Source: Limanda limanda
Taxonomy: Eukaryota; Chordata; Actinopteri; Pleuronectiformes; Pleuronectidae
NCBI RefSeq assembly: GCF_963576545.1
Contig: NC_083637.1
Location: forward strand, 22,338,507 to 22,402,506
Direction of reading: 5' to 3'
Length of the DNA stretch: 64,000 bases
Below, in pieces: positions 39,302 to 61,900 of the stretch. The notes under the pieces were generated by a model. That model made no database searches and had not been told where the DNA came from. It saw nothing but the letters and a program-made list of their open reading frames with translations. Each line of letters begins with the position of its first letter. Within the stretch, counting starts at the first letter, position 1. Both the position numbers and the translations under genes were made by a program.

Positions 39302-41813
39302 TTATGCGGCTTCAGCCTGGGCCTCGACTCTCTTCTTCCTCAGCTGGAGCCTCCTCTCCCTCTCATACTCCTTCATACGCATCACATAGCTTTAGGCAGA
39401 AAAAACACAGGGAACATGGTTAGTGGCAAAGGTGAGTGTATATCATCACATCGGATTAAGTCAAGCTGTTACAGGTGATTTAAGATCTTGAATATTAACC
39501 GTAGTTACTGCTGATTTAATCTTCAACTTTTTTCACTTTTCACAGCTGTAAAGAGGCCAATGTCTCGAAGGTCTTTATTGACTGGTTGTTTTTAAGGTGC
39601 TCAGAAAAATAGAAATCTGAATTTCTACAAAACCAACCAAACATTGTAGCCTACACTTTGTTAAATAAAATGTGTGGTATGATCAAAGGCTCTTGGGAAA
39701 GCTACTAGGTAGACCCTGTGGTTTGAGCTTTGGCATCTTGAGCATAAAACAGCTTCATCATACGGACAAATTCAAAGGAAACCCAACCTAAAAATGTGTC
39801 TACTGTAAAAACTTACTCCTGGTGTTCACAGTAGTCCCAGTCATGCCTCTCGTGCTTACAGGCCAGGAAGTTGGGCCAGTTGTCTCTCTTGCACTTCATC
39901 AGTTTCAGGAGATGATGGGCACAGTAGTCCCTCTGCTCCAAAGGCAGCTGGGCCAAGTTCATCTGCTCCTGGCTCGCTAGCATTTCTGGCAAAAGAATAA
40001 ATATTTGCTTTCAGTCATTATTCAGTGTACAAGTCCCTGAAGTGACTAACTGGGTGGTTGTGAGTCTAAAGGAATGACTTAAATCCTGTGCGGGGGGGGG
40101 GGACGACTTTGTACAATCTTCATTACACAGCACATACAGATTAAAGAAGTAGAATTACTAAATGTTCTTACTCTTTAACAAACATTTTAGAACTGAACAT
40201 GACTTTTATAGAAACATTGGCTTTACTAGCCCTCTCAAAGCACTTTTATAGAACATAATCAATCAAACTAAATTGTACATGGTCCCATGTATGGTTTGAA
40301 AGTTTGACATTTATAAAGTTGGCCCACAGAGACTGACTTTGGGCTGGGTGATATGGCCAAAAGAAAGAAAATCTCCATCAGTCGATATCAATAATTATCA
40401 ATATAAATGTTAGAATACTATTTATTTTACATTTACAGATTTTTGCTCCGAGTGAAGGTTGGTGGTTTCAAACTCTTCTTTATGAGCAAAGAATGAAAAA
40501 ATACCAGACAGTAAAACAATTTACAAATCTAAGGTCGACCAATAATGTGTTACACCTCTTCACTGTGCTCACACACTATTATATTGATATATATTCAGGA
40601 CATACAAGTCCTATAGATTTATGTCCAGTGAATGACTCTTATCTTTCTGTTCAAATATAGATTCCAACTGAATAATTGTTACTTACTAAAACTACCCCTC
40701 CAGCATGACATGTAAAGCATTTAGGAGATATATATTTTACATTTGAACACATCTGGGTTTTAGAAAAGCATAAATATACTGCAGACATTTATTTTATGGG
40801 CACCTCTGGAAGGATTTGGCAGTAAATGGTGATTAAAAAAAAGGACTATAATTTTGGTGTAAAACCTCTACAACTTAATGTGTTGGTTTATTACATTTTC
40901 ATATAGGTCAGACGCCACCTTAAAGGTTCAGTGTGTGGAATTTAGTGACATCTAGTGGTGACGTTTCATGTTGCAGCAAAATACCCCTCACCTCACTCTC
41001 CCCTTCCAAACTTGACAGATACCCTGTGGTAGCTGTCATTTGGCATAAAACAATGAAAAACATGGCGACCTCCGTAGAGAGGAAACGCTCCTTATTTAAT
41101 ATGAAGTATCTTAATATAAAAGGGCCAGTATAGGCTAAAGAAAACAACAATTAGCAAACATTTTGATGAAAGACAAGTGAAAACATCACTAGGATTATTT
41201 TGACATTCAATTTATGCCAATAGATTCCTTTCACCTAAATCTCACACACTGAACCTTTGACTCTGTGCTCTGAAATAACTGGGTCTATAAGCTCAACAGT
41301 TATATATGCACATGTGAAAACTAGAGTCTGATTTGTGACAAATTCATAACTTGTCATTAGCATGTCTCTCATGTCTTGGGGATCATTTCAAACTAAAGGC
41401 AACGCAATCCACAGGAGTCAGTTACCCAATAACATTAACATAGACTATAGGATTGGATTCACCTTTTATATAAGTGTGTCGGGATCAAGGGTGGAAGTCA
41501 AGTTGAGGTAAAAACACAGAACAGGTCGACCACACTTCTCCAACACCAGTTAGCTGCTAACTAGCACCCAGCAAGCTAGGGTTAACTTGTAATGAGCTAA
41601 ACTAGCTTGGCTAATAATGACGTAAACAGTGAGCCAGGTTACTGTAAACACGTCATAAGATGGAGGTAGAAGAAACTCTGAGCTGGACCCCAATGACAGA
41701 CCTCTCTCTTTCCGCTCATCGAAGCCGAGCTGCGGGTCGAACTCGTACTTCTTCGCCGGGTCCGGCTCGGTGTCCGTCTCGGAGATGTACCGTCTGGCCA
41801 GGTGAGCTCCCAT
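39302..41813 (-). CDS. ndufb7: NADH dehydrogenase 1 beta subcomplex subunit 7
   Basis: Three exons: 41813-41702, 39985-39817, 39389-39302 (TAA), 122 aa. The protein begins MGAHLARRY, with Gly at position 2 as in the N-myristoylated mammalian subunit. It carries a twin CX9C motif ([11 protein letters not shown] and [11 protein letters not shown]) typical of CHCH proteins of the intermembrane space, and ends in a basic helix ([12 protein letters not shown]). It is an accessory subunit of respiratory complex I. Human NDUFB7 is 137 aa; the fish C terminus is shorter. An in-frame ATG lies 27 bases upstream (MCETSQVPI), but starting there would bury the myristoylation glycine, so I chose the second ATG. 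Its neighbour tecr matches the human order. Confidence 0.95.
40922..41258. mobile_element. Non-autonomous DNA transposon (MITE), copy 1
   Basis: Perfect 16-bp terminal inverted repeats (AAAGGTTCAGTGTGTG at 40922-40937, complement at 41243-41258) bound a 337-bp element with the internal phrase GACATCTAGTGGTGA. It lies in ndufb7 intron 1. A second, inverted copy is at 57719-58044. This is a common percomorph repeat; the superfamily is not certain. Confidence 0.7.
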
Positions 41814-41859
41814 TATTGGCACCTGCGATGTTTCACACAAGATACGGTCAAATGTAAGT

Positions 41860-42881
41860 GTCTGGGCTGTCCCTGCTCGGTGCTAAGCTAACATTTAACG
41901 AAGTGTTTCAGCTATCTGCCATTCGGTCACCTCCACAAGCTCCTTGCTCCCAACTTCCGCCCTACACCGGAAATAAACAGCTGAGAGGTGCTTCAGAGAA
42001 ACCACTTCCCTCTGGGGTCGGACAAATGACAAAGGTTCCGCTGGCCCACGGCTGGTGTCCTTTCAATTATGGTTAAAGATATCAAAGTAAAAAATACTGT
42101 ATATAAAGATACAAAGTTATAAAGACTGTATACAAGCATAAAAAGATATAAAGACTGTATACAAAGATACAACGGTATAAAGAGCAGCACACCACTAAGC
42201 TTGTGCAATCCTGTTTTTAGCACCTGAGAAATATTTTAAAAAAATGCAATCCTTTGGATTATTGTAACAGCCTTTTTACCTGCCTGAGCCATACAAAACA
42301 TACTTTTATCAGAGAGCCTTTCCTTCTTAACTATCTTTAGAACTGTCTTCATTTCACATCGCACTGTTATTTATACAGTAATTTATTGTACCTGCTTTCT
42401 TCTAAACCTGATGTTTTATGACCTGTCTGTTTTTAACTTTCTGCCGTTGTAAAGCACTTTGTAACATGTTTTTTGAAAACTGCTATATAAATAAAGATTA
42501 TCATTATTTTTTATGATTATGATTATTATAAATACTTTATGTAAAGATACAATGGTATACAGACTGTATATAAAGATACAAAGGTATAATTAATGTATAT
42601 AAAGATAGAAAGGTATAAAGACTGTATATAAAGATACAAATCTATAAGGTAAAAATACTGTATATGGTAATATAAAGGTTTGTAAAAAGTCTATGTTTAT
42701 GGATAATGACAAATGATCGATTCAGCTATCGACTCACATACAGTGGTGCCAACACTAGTACATACACAGTAAATAAAGATATTCAGTCTAGAGTGTAAGC
42801 CATGTAAATTGTATTGAGCTTTATTAGGGCCCGAGCACAGACATCAAAGGTGTCTGGTGAGACCCTATTGAAATTGTAAGG

Positions 42882-42915
<34 letters not shown>

Positions 42916-44340
42916 CAAATGAATTGGCTTTTTGAGGGCTTTAACATGCTCAACTTCTTACTAAAATTTGCAGAAAGTTGGAAAGTGGTGAAAATTTACG
43001 TATTCTGAAGGAATTTTCAATGGGCGTCGCAAAATGGGTCAACGGTGCCCCCCGAGACCACCCGAGACCCCTCGATACACAGGTGTATTTTTATTTGTCA
43101 CTCATAGGTCCATCATCAGTACCACACCAAATTACACACACTGATAGATTCCCTTAATATGCTTTATTTTTTTCATCTAGATCCATGAACTTTTACCCAG
43201 GAAAATTGTAAAAAATGTCAAAAGATAGCACCATCTCGCAAAGCTCAAGTGAATGAAACAGGATTCCTGGATCCACCCCCTGATCCTGAAACCCAGACCA
43301 AAATCTACTGGGTTCTTCACTGACCCACATCACATCCTTCCACAAAGTTTCGTTGTTATCCGTCCAGCAGTATTTGCGTAATCCTGCTTAATAACAAACA
43401 GAGAGCAGATGAAATCATAACTTCTTTCGCTGAGGTAATAAACATTAAAATTCAGCCAAGTATTCACTTTTTTTTCAACACAGGCTGTAGTGCACAGAGG
43501 GAAACTGCGCCAGCTGGACCTAAAGGCTTCACATTCACTGTATATCAGTGGGTTTGTTGAAATATATAATGTAGAGAAAAGCAACACAATTTTGTTGAGT
43601 GTATAGAGATACTGAAGAGGATTTAGTGTTCAGAAATACTGACTCTTAGACACTACCAGAAATACACATCTCTTTCAGATTTTTCAAATATAGATATATA
43701 ATCTGGGCTTGAAAGTTCTATTTACATTAATTGTATTAGAGTATATTGGAACATAATACTATTTACATCACTAGAAACTAAAAAAGAATTGTGGGAAACT
43801 ATATTTTATGTACTTTGCATGACCTGAATCTTACAAATGCTCCAGTCATAAAGCCCTGACGAGCTGTGTGTTGACATTTTAACTTGTTATATTAGGAAAT
43901 GTACAGCGTTTCTTTATGTTCACACTAAAAACATCAAATATAGCTTCTATTCAAGTTTTCCAGCAAAAAGAAGAAAAAAATGATAATGAGCAATGCGGTT
44001 AAATGGAAACGATTACATTCCCCATCAGCATCAGTCTCATTTCAGTGTGCTTTAAACACCTAATCCATGCATTGCAATATAAGACTGACCCTAAAGGCAT
44101 GCAAATCAATGTATCTATCACATTTCAAACCCAAACATATACACAACCTGTGGTTAATGTTTTTTTCTCTCTACCCAAATCAGGTCTATTGGTTTTTACA
44201 TTGAATCGCATCTTTATAACCCTATTTAAATTCCAGACAGTCCAAATCTGAATTCTTGTTTGATTCATGTAATTACTCCTGTTTGCAAAAAGTGTTTATC
44301 TTTTCATCATTCATCCATCTGTTGCTCTCCCTGCAGAGAA
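41860..44340. other. Interval between ndufb7 and the vcp-like gene
   Basis: No exon was recognised. Besides the minisatellite it contains, near 42827-43045, a dispersed repeat (GGGCCCGAGCACAGACATC then (ATT)n) and, near 43330-43440, the end of another fish repeat family. Part of the right edge must be vcp-like 3' UTR. Confidence 0.45.
42065..42670. repeat. Degenerate minisatellite split by a LINE-like 3' tail
   Basis: Units resembling GATACAAAGGTATAAAGACTG recur at 42065-42190 and again at 42535-42660. Between them, about 42200-42520, is a segment ending GTAAAGCACTTTGTAACA... and an AATAAA-rich tail typical of fish LINE/SINE 3' ends. An insertion into the minisatellite is the simplest reading. 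Confidence 0.5.
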
Positions 44341-44398
44341 GCCAGGCACAGCAGTGGTGGAGAAAAACACTGTGCAGCTGTATGATGGGTTGTTATCA

Positions 44399-52733
<8,335 letters not shown>

Positions 52734-52892
52734 GTTTTTGTGGGAGCTGCAGCCTGTCTGTTTATCAAGCAGAGGTATTAATATGGTTCCCTGTTTGTTA
52801 TTTGTAACCCCATCATGTGCATACACACGCACACACGCACACACACACACACACTCTGGTGGAATCAACAACACGCAGGGATCCCAAGCACT

Positions 52893-53080
52893 TACCTTGG
52901 AGAGTGTCCCAGTCCAGATATAGCGTGATATTTCCTCCTCCCCTCTGCCTCTGAGCAGAAAAATACAAGCACAAGTGCAGAGCTTGTTGTGGGGAACACA
53001 TCCGGACATAATGTGAAATATTTATGGGCTTAAATAAATGCTGCACACAGGCGTTTTTTTCTAAAGAGCAGAGTTTCATT
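52893..53080 (-). other. Possible 5' untranslated exon of the vcp-like gene
   Basis: A strong donor (CCAAG|GTAAGTGC, minus strand, boundary at about 52898) lies upstream of the predicted vcp-like start exon. That exon is preceded by a candidate acceptor CTGCAG near 52751. This fits a non-coding first exon, but no transcript evidence is available and the limits are uncertain. Confidence 0.3.
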
Positions 53081-53385
53081 TTCTAGATGTCTTTGCATGG
53101 TGTTTGACTCCTTGTCAATATGACTGAAGGGAGATGTTGTTGAGATCCAGCTGACACACACACACACACACGCAAACACACACACACACACCTTTACCAT
53201 ACTTCTAACCCTTAACCTAACCTGACCTTATCTTAAATGTTAACCTAAATCTAACCCTATATTCCCCATAATGTGACTGTATAATGTATGAATTCCTGGA
53301 ACATACACACACTTACACAAACTTACACAAGCGTGGTATCAACACGTTTGCAACAACAACAACAATTCAACTTTTAATTTAATTG

Positions 53386-53391
53386 TTTATT
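53386..53391 (-). terminator. samd1: Candidate poly(A) signal of samd1
   Basis: AATAAA on the minus strand. It would give samd1 a 3' UTR of about 2.6 kb ending just upstream of the vcp-like gene's 5' region. A nearer signal may be used instead. Confidence 0.3.
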
Positions 53392-53659
53392 ACTAAAAAA
53401 CGTCCTTCAACAAATAACAGGAGACAAGCAACAGAGTGTTAGACTCAAACGCAGCCATCCTCTCCTTCACATGAGAGCAGAAACAAATGAATTGACGCAC
53501 ACGGAGCGGCAACAACCACTGCAACACACACCTTCCAACGACAGAAGTAACCTGAAAATGTGTTCTTGGAAAAGAAAAAGTGGAGGTAAAGGGAGCAATG
53601 ACAGGAGAGAGGTAGAGGCGGTTTAAGAAGAAATGTGCTGAAAACAGAAACAGTCACTA

Positions 53660-55972
53660 AAATAGAAAGACATGGAATGTATGTTGTTACATGGCTAAGA
53701 GGGAGGACCAGTAAACAACATAAACACTATTTATGTTGGTATGAGATTAATTGATTGACTTCGCTTTAGCATATTTCCCTTAAAGGTATTCCAGTGATTC
53801 AAAATGTGTTGACTGGAGTATGTTTAAGTATATTTACATATCCACCCCACTACACACAGGGAGGGTTGATTGTTCAGTTCAGTTGGCTGGTGTGTTTGAT
53901 CAACATTTAAAAATACATTTTCAGACTGGTGTTAGATCAGTCTTTGTTTTGTTATTAGATTTGTCTGATGTGGGTTTAATGTGGAGATTAGCTCCACCCA
54001 GGAGGTTACGTTTTCTCTCCTTTTCGTTTGTGTGTTTGTCAACAAGATTTTGAATACAAAACTGATTTGCACTGAATTTGGTGGAAGGATGGGACATGGG
54101 CCAAGAAAATCTCCATTCCATTTTGGCACATATCTGTAGAAAGGGACAGATCTTTCTTTAACTTAATGAGATAGGGCGTCAGTCTTGGCAGACATTTTTC
54201 TTACCACTATTATCTCCCCCTCATTGTAAACTGAATACTTCTTACTTTTTAATACAAATTTTTCTGTAATGTAAATATAAACCACATAAACCCATAGTTC
54301 TGAATGCTAAATGTTTTGCACCTCTGAAACTTTACTTTTTGCAATTTTGTTTTATTGTATAATCCTCAAGTACCTTCCTGTTTTAAACTGTTTAAATGTT
54401 CTGCCACAGGCACTTAGGCTGTCAATTTACACATTAGTCATTAACTTAACCAGGTAGGGTCTGTTTTATTGGGGCAACCTGATTAAGTAAACTAGTTCAG
54501 CAGTCAATATAAACTTTTAAACAAAAGATTTCAAATACAAACTTCAGGATAGGTTGGTAAAGAACTGGTGAATCCCAGTCCTGATCCTGAGTGATGAGCC
54601 TGCACAGGTACAGCGTCCTGAAGACACAGCACCTCATCTCAGCTCGCCACCGCACTGACATTTAATACTAACAAAGGTTCTTCTCTGCTGAATCTTGGAA
54701 TAGGTCCACGAGGAGGTTATGCTTTTTGTTTGTTTATTCGTCAAAAATTACTGTACCGATTTACATTACATTTTTTGGAGGGGTGGGGTACGACCTGAGG
54801 AAGAACCCCTCTAAATTTTGGTGCAGATCAGGATCATAGGATGTTTTTTCAGCATTTTAATAGATTTATCAGAGAATTAAAAAAATGATTTAAATGTATG
54901 TTTAGATCAACATACAGATCAAAATAAAAATCTGAATTTGGTGAATATGAATGTGGGTTCAAGAGGGGATTGTTGGGCCTTGGTGGAGGTACGCACTTAC
55001 ATTGAGTTCTTTCAAAACATTATATCCTTCCAGAAGGTAAATGTTTTCTGTTGGGGTGAATGGAGCTGAGTGTTGTCCAGTCAATCATATTTTAGTTTTA
55101 AAAAAGTTGTGATCTACCCACTGCTCATAGCAAATTAGTTTTACTTGGTCACTATTTGTGCAGGAGATAAATTCAGGCATCTGACTTTTAAGCCCTATCA
55201 AAGTCTATCTTTGTGAAAGCAGACACTGATTTGGTCATGCAAAGATCAGAGATCATTGCCGACTCTGTTTAAAACATTATGAGCATATTTATGAATAAGA
55301 CTTTTATCATAAAAATCCACCACCTGCTGATCAATGACCTGACTTGGTGCTGCACCCTCTCAGAGGTGCAGGGAAATCATCAGCGTATATTGCTTATTGC
55401 ACCAGATTTGATCTTGACATTGAAGACTACGATGGGTCAGCAGCAACAAAACACAATCTCATCCTTCCACTCTGGTCAATTTATAATGTAGCTGTTCATT
55501 CCAACATGCTGCGTCAATGTGTGCATCAACTTACACGCGCCCACGGCACGAAACTCTTGCATTCTGGCAACAAACCAAAAAAAAGTCAATGCCGAAAAAG
55601 AGGACCTCATTCAAAATGTGCATTGAGGTAAACATGAAAGAACAGTTTATGGAAAAAACATCTTGCAGGGTATATCAAGAAAATGCAAAGTGCTTGATCG
55701 TTGTAGATAAAAAAAGAAATTGCATGTCTGTCTTGAACCTCCTGCATCTTCAAAGTCTGCTTTCTCCTGCCGATGTTTGCGCTCAGTTTAGTAGAAAATC
55801 CTTGTTGATGGTCTTGAGCAGTCGTAGGGGACGACGGGAAAGACAAACAGAGGTGTTTGTGTTTGTTGAGATGAAAAGCAAAGTCTATACTGTATATCGT
55901 GCATGCATTTTTATATAACTTGAGATAATATGTAGACACAGACACAACTGTGTGTATTTCATATGAACGTCG
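53660..55972. other. samd1 3' flank or UTR with dispersed repeats
   Basis: No coding exon was seen in this 2.3-kb stretch. Near 53990-54180 and 54700-55000 are degenerate copies of a fish repeat with AGGAGGTTA(T/C)G near one end and a GGGCCTTGGTGGAGGT-like phrase at the other. The remainder is either long 3' UTR or intergenic DNA. Confidence 0.45.
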
Positions 55973-58900
55973 TTAGCAGTCGTCGTCCTCAAAGTGTGTT
56001 TTCTGCAGAACCTTCACATGCCGCTCATAGATCTTGAGGGCAGGGCCGAGCCTGATTGACAGGCCAGTCAAGACATCATTGCGCTGCATGAGGAGCAGAG
56101 ACTTGCCATCGATTTCCTGAAGAAGAGAGCAGAGCAATGCAGATGCGGAGACAGGTGTTAAGGTTCAAATCGTAGATATTCAACTTGTCTGTGGTGCCCT
56201 CTGGTGGTTGCTAAAGAGGATCACAGACTCACCTGGGTCATGAAGGCAGCGGCCTGCTCAGGGAAACCTGCTGCCGTGAAATAGCTGACCACATCAGAAA
56301 CTGTCCAGTCCACCGGGTTCCCACTGGTCCCCTCACACTTCATGAACCTACAGATATGAGTAAGAGGACAGACGGCCCATCGGACCATTACAAACGTGCA
56401 GGAGAAAGCAAGCTTTGTCAGAGCTGACAAGTGTGTTGATACCACGCTTGTAGTTACCTCAGCCTAAAATACTAGGATTGGATCAAAAGTACTGGACAGA
56501 TTACCAGGACACTTGGTGGGTGAAAGCAGTATGTACAGTGTTAGGGAAGAACCCATTACATTTTGGGGCAGGATTTTGTTTTACTTTCTTCAACATTGTG
56601 AGATAGGATATTCCTAAACATTGTCATTGATTTCTCTGAGAATAATTCATGGATCTTGAGTAAAAAATCTGGTACGTTGAGGGGACTGATATGTATGATT
56701 GTGTGCAATTTGGTTCAGATCAAAATAAAAATCTGGATGTAGTGAATTTAAATGTGGTTTCATTAGGGAACTGTTGGGCCTTGAAGGAGGTATGTACTCT
56801 GCTGATTGTCATTCTAGTTCAATATCGTTTTTATTCATTGTTTTATTTCATGTGTATTCATGTTCTGTAGTTTGTTAATTAGTGTAGGATGATTAGAATG
56901 GGAGCATTGGGATTTCTGTGTTGTTATATTTGATTAAACTGAACCTTGACGACTCATTGATAGTGTAAACAGGAGTAATAGAGACATTAGATTCAGATGA
57001 ATGTTGAATGGCGCAGATGGTGATAGGGTGATAATATAATCAGGAAAAGTGAACCTGTGACCAAAAACATGAAATGCCCATTGATGATTTATTAGATAAA
57101 GAGATGGAGATTAACCTCACAGGGCCACACAGTACATGCACAGTAGATATTTCCTCTGAACACTGAAGCTTAAATGACACAATGAGAATGAGTCACAAAC
57201 AAGTACCCATTTATTTAGTTGAATAGTCTAGGACTCATAGTTTCTAAAAAATACACCACAATACAGCAGGACATTGACTGAAGTTAGAAACTGTCAATCT
57301 GACTGTGAAGAAGTGAACATGTCTGTAGTACAGTTCAAATTGAGCCTCTTTAAGGAATATACCATGTATCTGTTATGCTTATTTGAATCCAAGGATATCA
57401 TAGCTTTAGACGTGTCTAGTGAAGAGTAAACCTAGCAGGACTGCAGTGAGTGGGCTGTTGTTGCAAGGGTTGATTCAATGTTACTGCAGGTGTGATATGA
57501 TAAAGAACTCAAACGAACTGTTTCATGTGAAAAACTAGTTTCTCCATATGCAGTATGTCTCCGCCGACAAGGACAGTTTTATTTTACTTTTAAAAAAATC
57601 TCAACACTCAGATGAGGTCACTGGGATGTTTGGCCTTTGAGCCCTGATATCTAATCAGTTCGTCCGTGAGTGTGAACACTTGTGCCAAAATTGAAAGAAT
57701 TCTCTCAGGGTGCTTCTTAAGGATTCAGTGTTTCAGGTGAATTTGAATATAAATTTGAATATAAAGTAATTATAGTGATGTTTTCACCAGTGTGTTCTAT
57801 CTTAAATGTACGAATTGTTGTTTTCTTTACTCGAGAATAGTCCTTGTATATTTAAATAGTTTTATTGTAGACCGGGAGGGGGTCCTCTCCACGGAGGCCG
57901 ACAGGCCGCCATGTTTTTTACGCCAACTGAAGGCTACCACAGGTTCTCTTTCATGTTTGGAAGTGGAGGTTGAGGTGAGGGGTATTCAGCTGCAACATGC
58001 AACTTCACCACTAGATGTCCCTGAATGCTACACACTGAATCCTTAGGATAATGTGCTCACAAGTCAAAAAGGGTTTTGTGACATTGAGCTTTAAGTCAAA
58101 GGGTAGGTTTGTGCCAGATGTTATGAAATTCCCATTGGGTGTTCCAGATATATCACATTCAGAACATGTGGTCGCCGTGACTTTTACCATTGACATTCAA
58201 CCATCAAAATCGAATTATTTCATCTTTGAGTCCAACTTAATGTTATTACCAAACATTCCCTCAAAATGTTCCTGAGATCTTTTGTAACATCACATTTACC
58301 TCGACCTTTGGCTGTTGCCAACACGGAGGCATAATGATTTCCACCTTGTATTGACCTTTTCTTGAGAGTTGATTAACCATGATCCATTGACCAAAACACA
58401 GTGAAAACATTTGGATTTCTGATTCCTTATCCAGTACAGCCCATCTCTTTCACAGCATTGCAGAGGTTTTCAGACTCAAAGGGCTAAAAATGTTGGATTT
58501 GTTTACAATTAATATAAAAGAGAGAAATGGAATTAGTAACAGACCCAAAAAAACCAGCAAGGTCGGATACGATGCTCCTCAGCCCTATGACCGTCTCGTG
58601 TAAGTCTGCTGTACTCACCCTCCACTGCCAACGCCTCCATTTATCCCTAGCTCCTCAGACAGGCCGGAGTCTCTCGGGGAGGCAGTGGGTGTGAGCAGGC
58701 AGGACGACACACCGACCTCTGTCATACACTCCATGTCTACGGGGATAAAAAATGAAGCTCAATGGGAGTCCCTGTTATCGCTGCAAACCACCGAACACAA
58801 ACGCTCACAAAGACACACACATTATGCTACGATAAGTAAAACCAAACTCACTGTTGAAGCCTGAGGAGGTGTGGTTGGTCCCGTCATGCTGCGGCTGGGT

Positions 58901-61900
58901 CTGTGTCTGGAGAGAAGAGAGGGCGGTCAAACAAAGATGAAGATAAAACATGAGACGATGGCACAAAGACGATATCTATTCTCTGGAATACGACAGAGCT
59001 GAAAACTACTGGTGAAAGTGGTAAAATCATTTTGAAAATATCAGCAGGACATCTAAAGTCATCTAAAGTGAAGGATGAGGGAATTTGGCTTTGTGACAAA
59101 ACTGCACTAAGACATTTCAACCATCTGCTGTGGAAGTGTAAATGATGATGGTGTGAGGTAAGAAGGGGAGCAAGAGTTTGACAAAGATGAGGAGTCGTGC
59201 CCAGTGGAGAGTTAAAGTCTGTCCAAAACAGCCTGTCTGTTATTCAGTGAGTTTTTTCTGCATGTGTCTCTGAAAAGATAAAACACTGCAGCACCTGGAA
59301 AAAAAGGATTGTCTACAACTATATTGACTAATAACACCCCTCATGATCAGTAGCTGTTAAAGTAGTGCAGTAGAAAGGAGACAGAAATCGACTTTGGACA
59401 TAGAACAGCTCCTTGTTTAGTTTTTTTTAGCATTTACCTTAGCATTGTGCTCATATTACCCTAGTTAAAAATAACAGATGAAAATAAATGCAGCAGTTAT
59501 TGTATTTTTTTTTAATTTCTTTTATATCCTTCCCTTGCCAAAACCTGGTCCATATAACCCACAATTCAACTGGACCACTGACAGCCCTGTGCATTCATGT
59601 GGTGTTGGACTAAATTGAAAAAAGTGTTCACTGCTGGATAAATTTACATGAACGCCACCTCGGAAAACAGCAACCCAGAAAGTTGGCAAATGTTGGTACA
59701 GGAGTTGTAGTGTCTGTGTTTTATGTTACACTTCTCTGAGTCTGCATGGTGACTGCTTGATGGAAACTGATGGAACTTACACACACACATACACACATTC
59801 CCTAGCCCCTTTCCCTATCCCTAACCATCCAAAATAAATGCCTAATCCTAACCTAAACATAATTCTGACCCTAGCCCAAAAACCAAGTCTTAACCCCCAA
59901 ACAGTCCATTAAAGGGGGGCAACAAAGTGAGGACCGGCCAAAATGTCCACACTCCAATCGGTTGTAGACTCAAACTGGTCCTCATAAAGACAGCTGTAAG
60001 AGCACACACACACACACAGTCCTTCATTTTGGTAAGGACAAGAATTGACATAAAAATTTTATTAGCCCCTTATCCTAACCTTAACCAGACCTTAACCTAA
60101 TTCTAACCCTAATAGCAAGTCTTTCAACCTCAAACAGCCCTTTAAAAACTTGACAACGACCAATGTCGTCACATACACATACGGGATATACTCAATATGG
60201 TCCTCACAAAGATATAAGTATGGGTACACACACTACCATGTGCTATTATAACACACAGACACAAAAGTGGGAATTTACAAGCAGGTGTCTGCTCAGGTTG
60301 AACTTGGGTGGAGCTATGATGGAGTTGATTGTGGGAATCAGGCTACCTGAATTAGTAAAATGATAAATGTCTAGTGCGGGTGTAACTCTTCCACTCATAA
60401 AAAGAGACGTCACTCAAACTCAGCCCGTACCTGCTCACAGCTAAAATGAATTCATCCATCATTCATTTTGTTATGCACACCAGAGTGTCTTCAGTAAAAA
60501 CCCAGTTGTGCATGTACTATACCAAAAAACTGCTCAAAATTCTAAATTCACAGAGCATGTATGAGGATGAAGTGAGTTGTTACACACACAGCTTCACTTC
60601 TGTTAGGTCACTTAGAAATACTTTAAAATTAGCTGTAGCTTGTTTTCAACACAAATGTTAAAAAACAGTAAGATGCTGACATGTTAATTATATGCTAATC
60701 TACACAATTTCACATTCATTTTTTCCCCCTCATGGTTAAATATTGTACACTGTACAAAAATATGTTATCCCTCATTAAGGACATCTCTTTTTCCTTCTCT
60801 AGATACATTCTGAATTTTGGACAAACCACACTGTCTATGTCTGTTGAGCTGTTCACTGCTCATTCTTCTTCAGTGTATCTCCATCAGCTGTGATTCAGGC
60901 TGCCTGTACTAGAGATGTAAAAGGCATCAGTGTGAGGACCACACAAATCGTCAGTCCGTTTGTTTGTGGGTTGGTTTGTCAGCAGGTTCACGCAAAAACT
61001 ACCCAACATATTACTGTGAAACTTGGTGCACAGACTCTTGTCTGACAGGGAACTAATGTCCATTTAATAGAAGATTTTTGATAACACAACGAAAATAAGA
61101 TGTGTTTTTTTGAGCATGTACTTCGACATCATCAGACAGTCTTTATGTTATTGGGCATAAAGCTACCAGGTTGCTGAATATTTACCTCCAAGGAGGTAAT
61201 GTTTTTCTTGGTGGGAAGAGGCTGTATGGGCGGAATCTTTTCACACTTTTTTCTACATTGTGAGATATGCGCATTTTTTTAAAATGTCATTGATTTCTCA
61301 GAAAGTAATACAAAATCCAGATCTAGTGAATTCAAATGTGGTTTCATTATGGGACTGCTGGGCCTTGATGGAGGTATGACCTTTACTTATTTTTATGCTT
61401 ATTAAACACAATGACAATGATGTGTTGTAACTTAGTAATTATGTGTTCAAAGAAATAGATTTTGCATTATTAAAGTCATATAAACACATCATATCATTAC
61501 TCAGCATTCCATGTGTGAGGGTAGTAATTTCAATTATTCATTTGATTAATGCATAGTGAATAAAAACCGTCAGGACAGATGCACAGATGCACACCTTCAC
61601 TTACTTTTGCTGCCATATGTGGCTGATCAGGGAGGTCAGCTCTCTCCTCCAAGGGTGCACTGCTACACTGCAACACCAGGGAATCCATCCCTGAGAGGAC
61701 GCACAGGAGAGGAGGGGAAGGAACTACATCCTTAATGTGTAAATTAGAACTTAAATATGTTAAATTCTAAAAGGGACAGAAAATCTGAACAGCCATGAAG
61801 ACTTTTAGTTAGAGCATTAGCATGAGTCAGGATGGTATAATTTGTATTCACAATGTATAAACAATAGAGTTTAATGGCATTCGACTGTGTTTAATTAACT

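Noticed and set aside
57792..58046. 84-codon plus-strand frame
   Set aside because: It is contained in MITE copy 2 and ends at its inverted repeat.
53207..60160. Interstitial telomere repeats (CCTAACC-rich stretches)
   Set aside because: The units are irregular, not TTAGGG arrays, and recur with the same flanks (GTCCTCA...) as part of a dispersed fish repeat.
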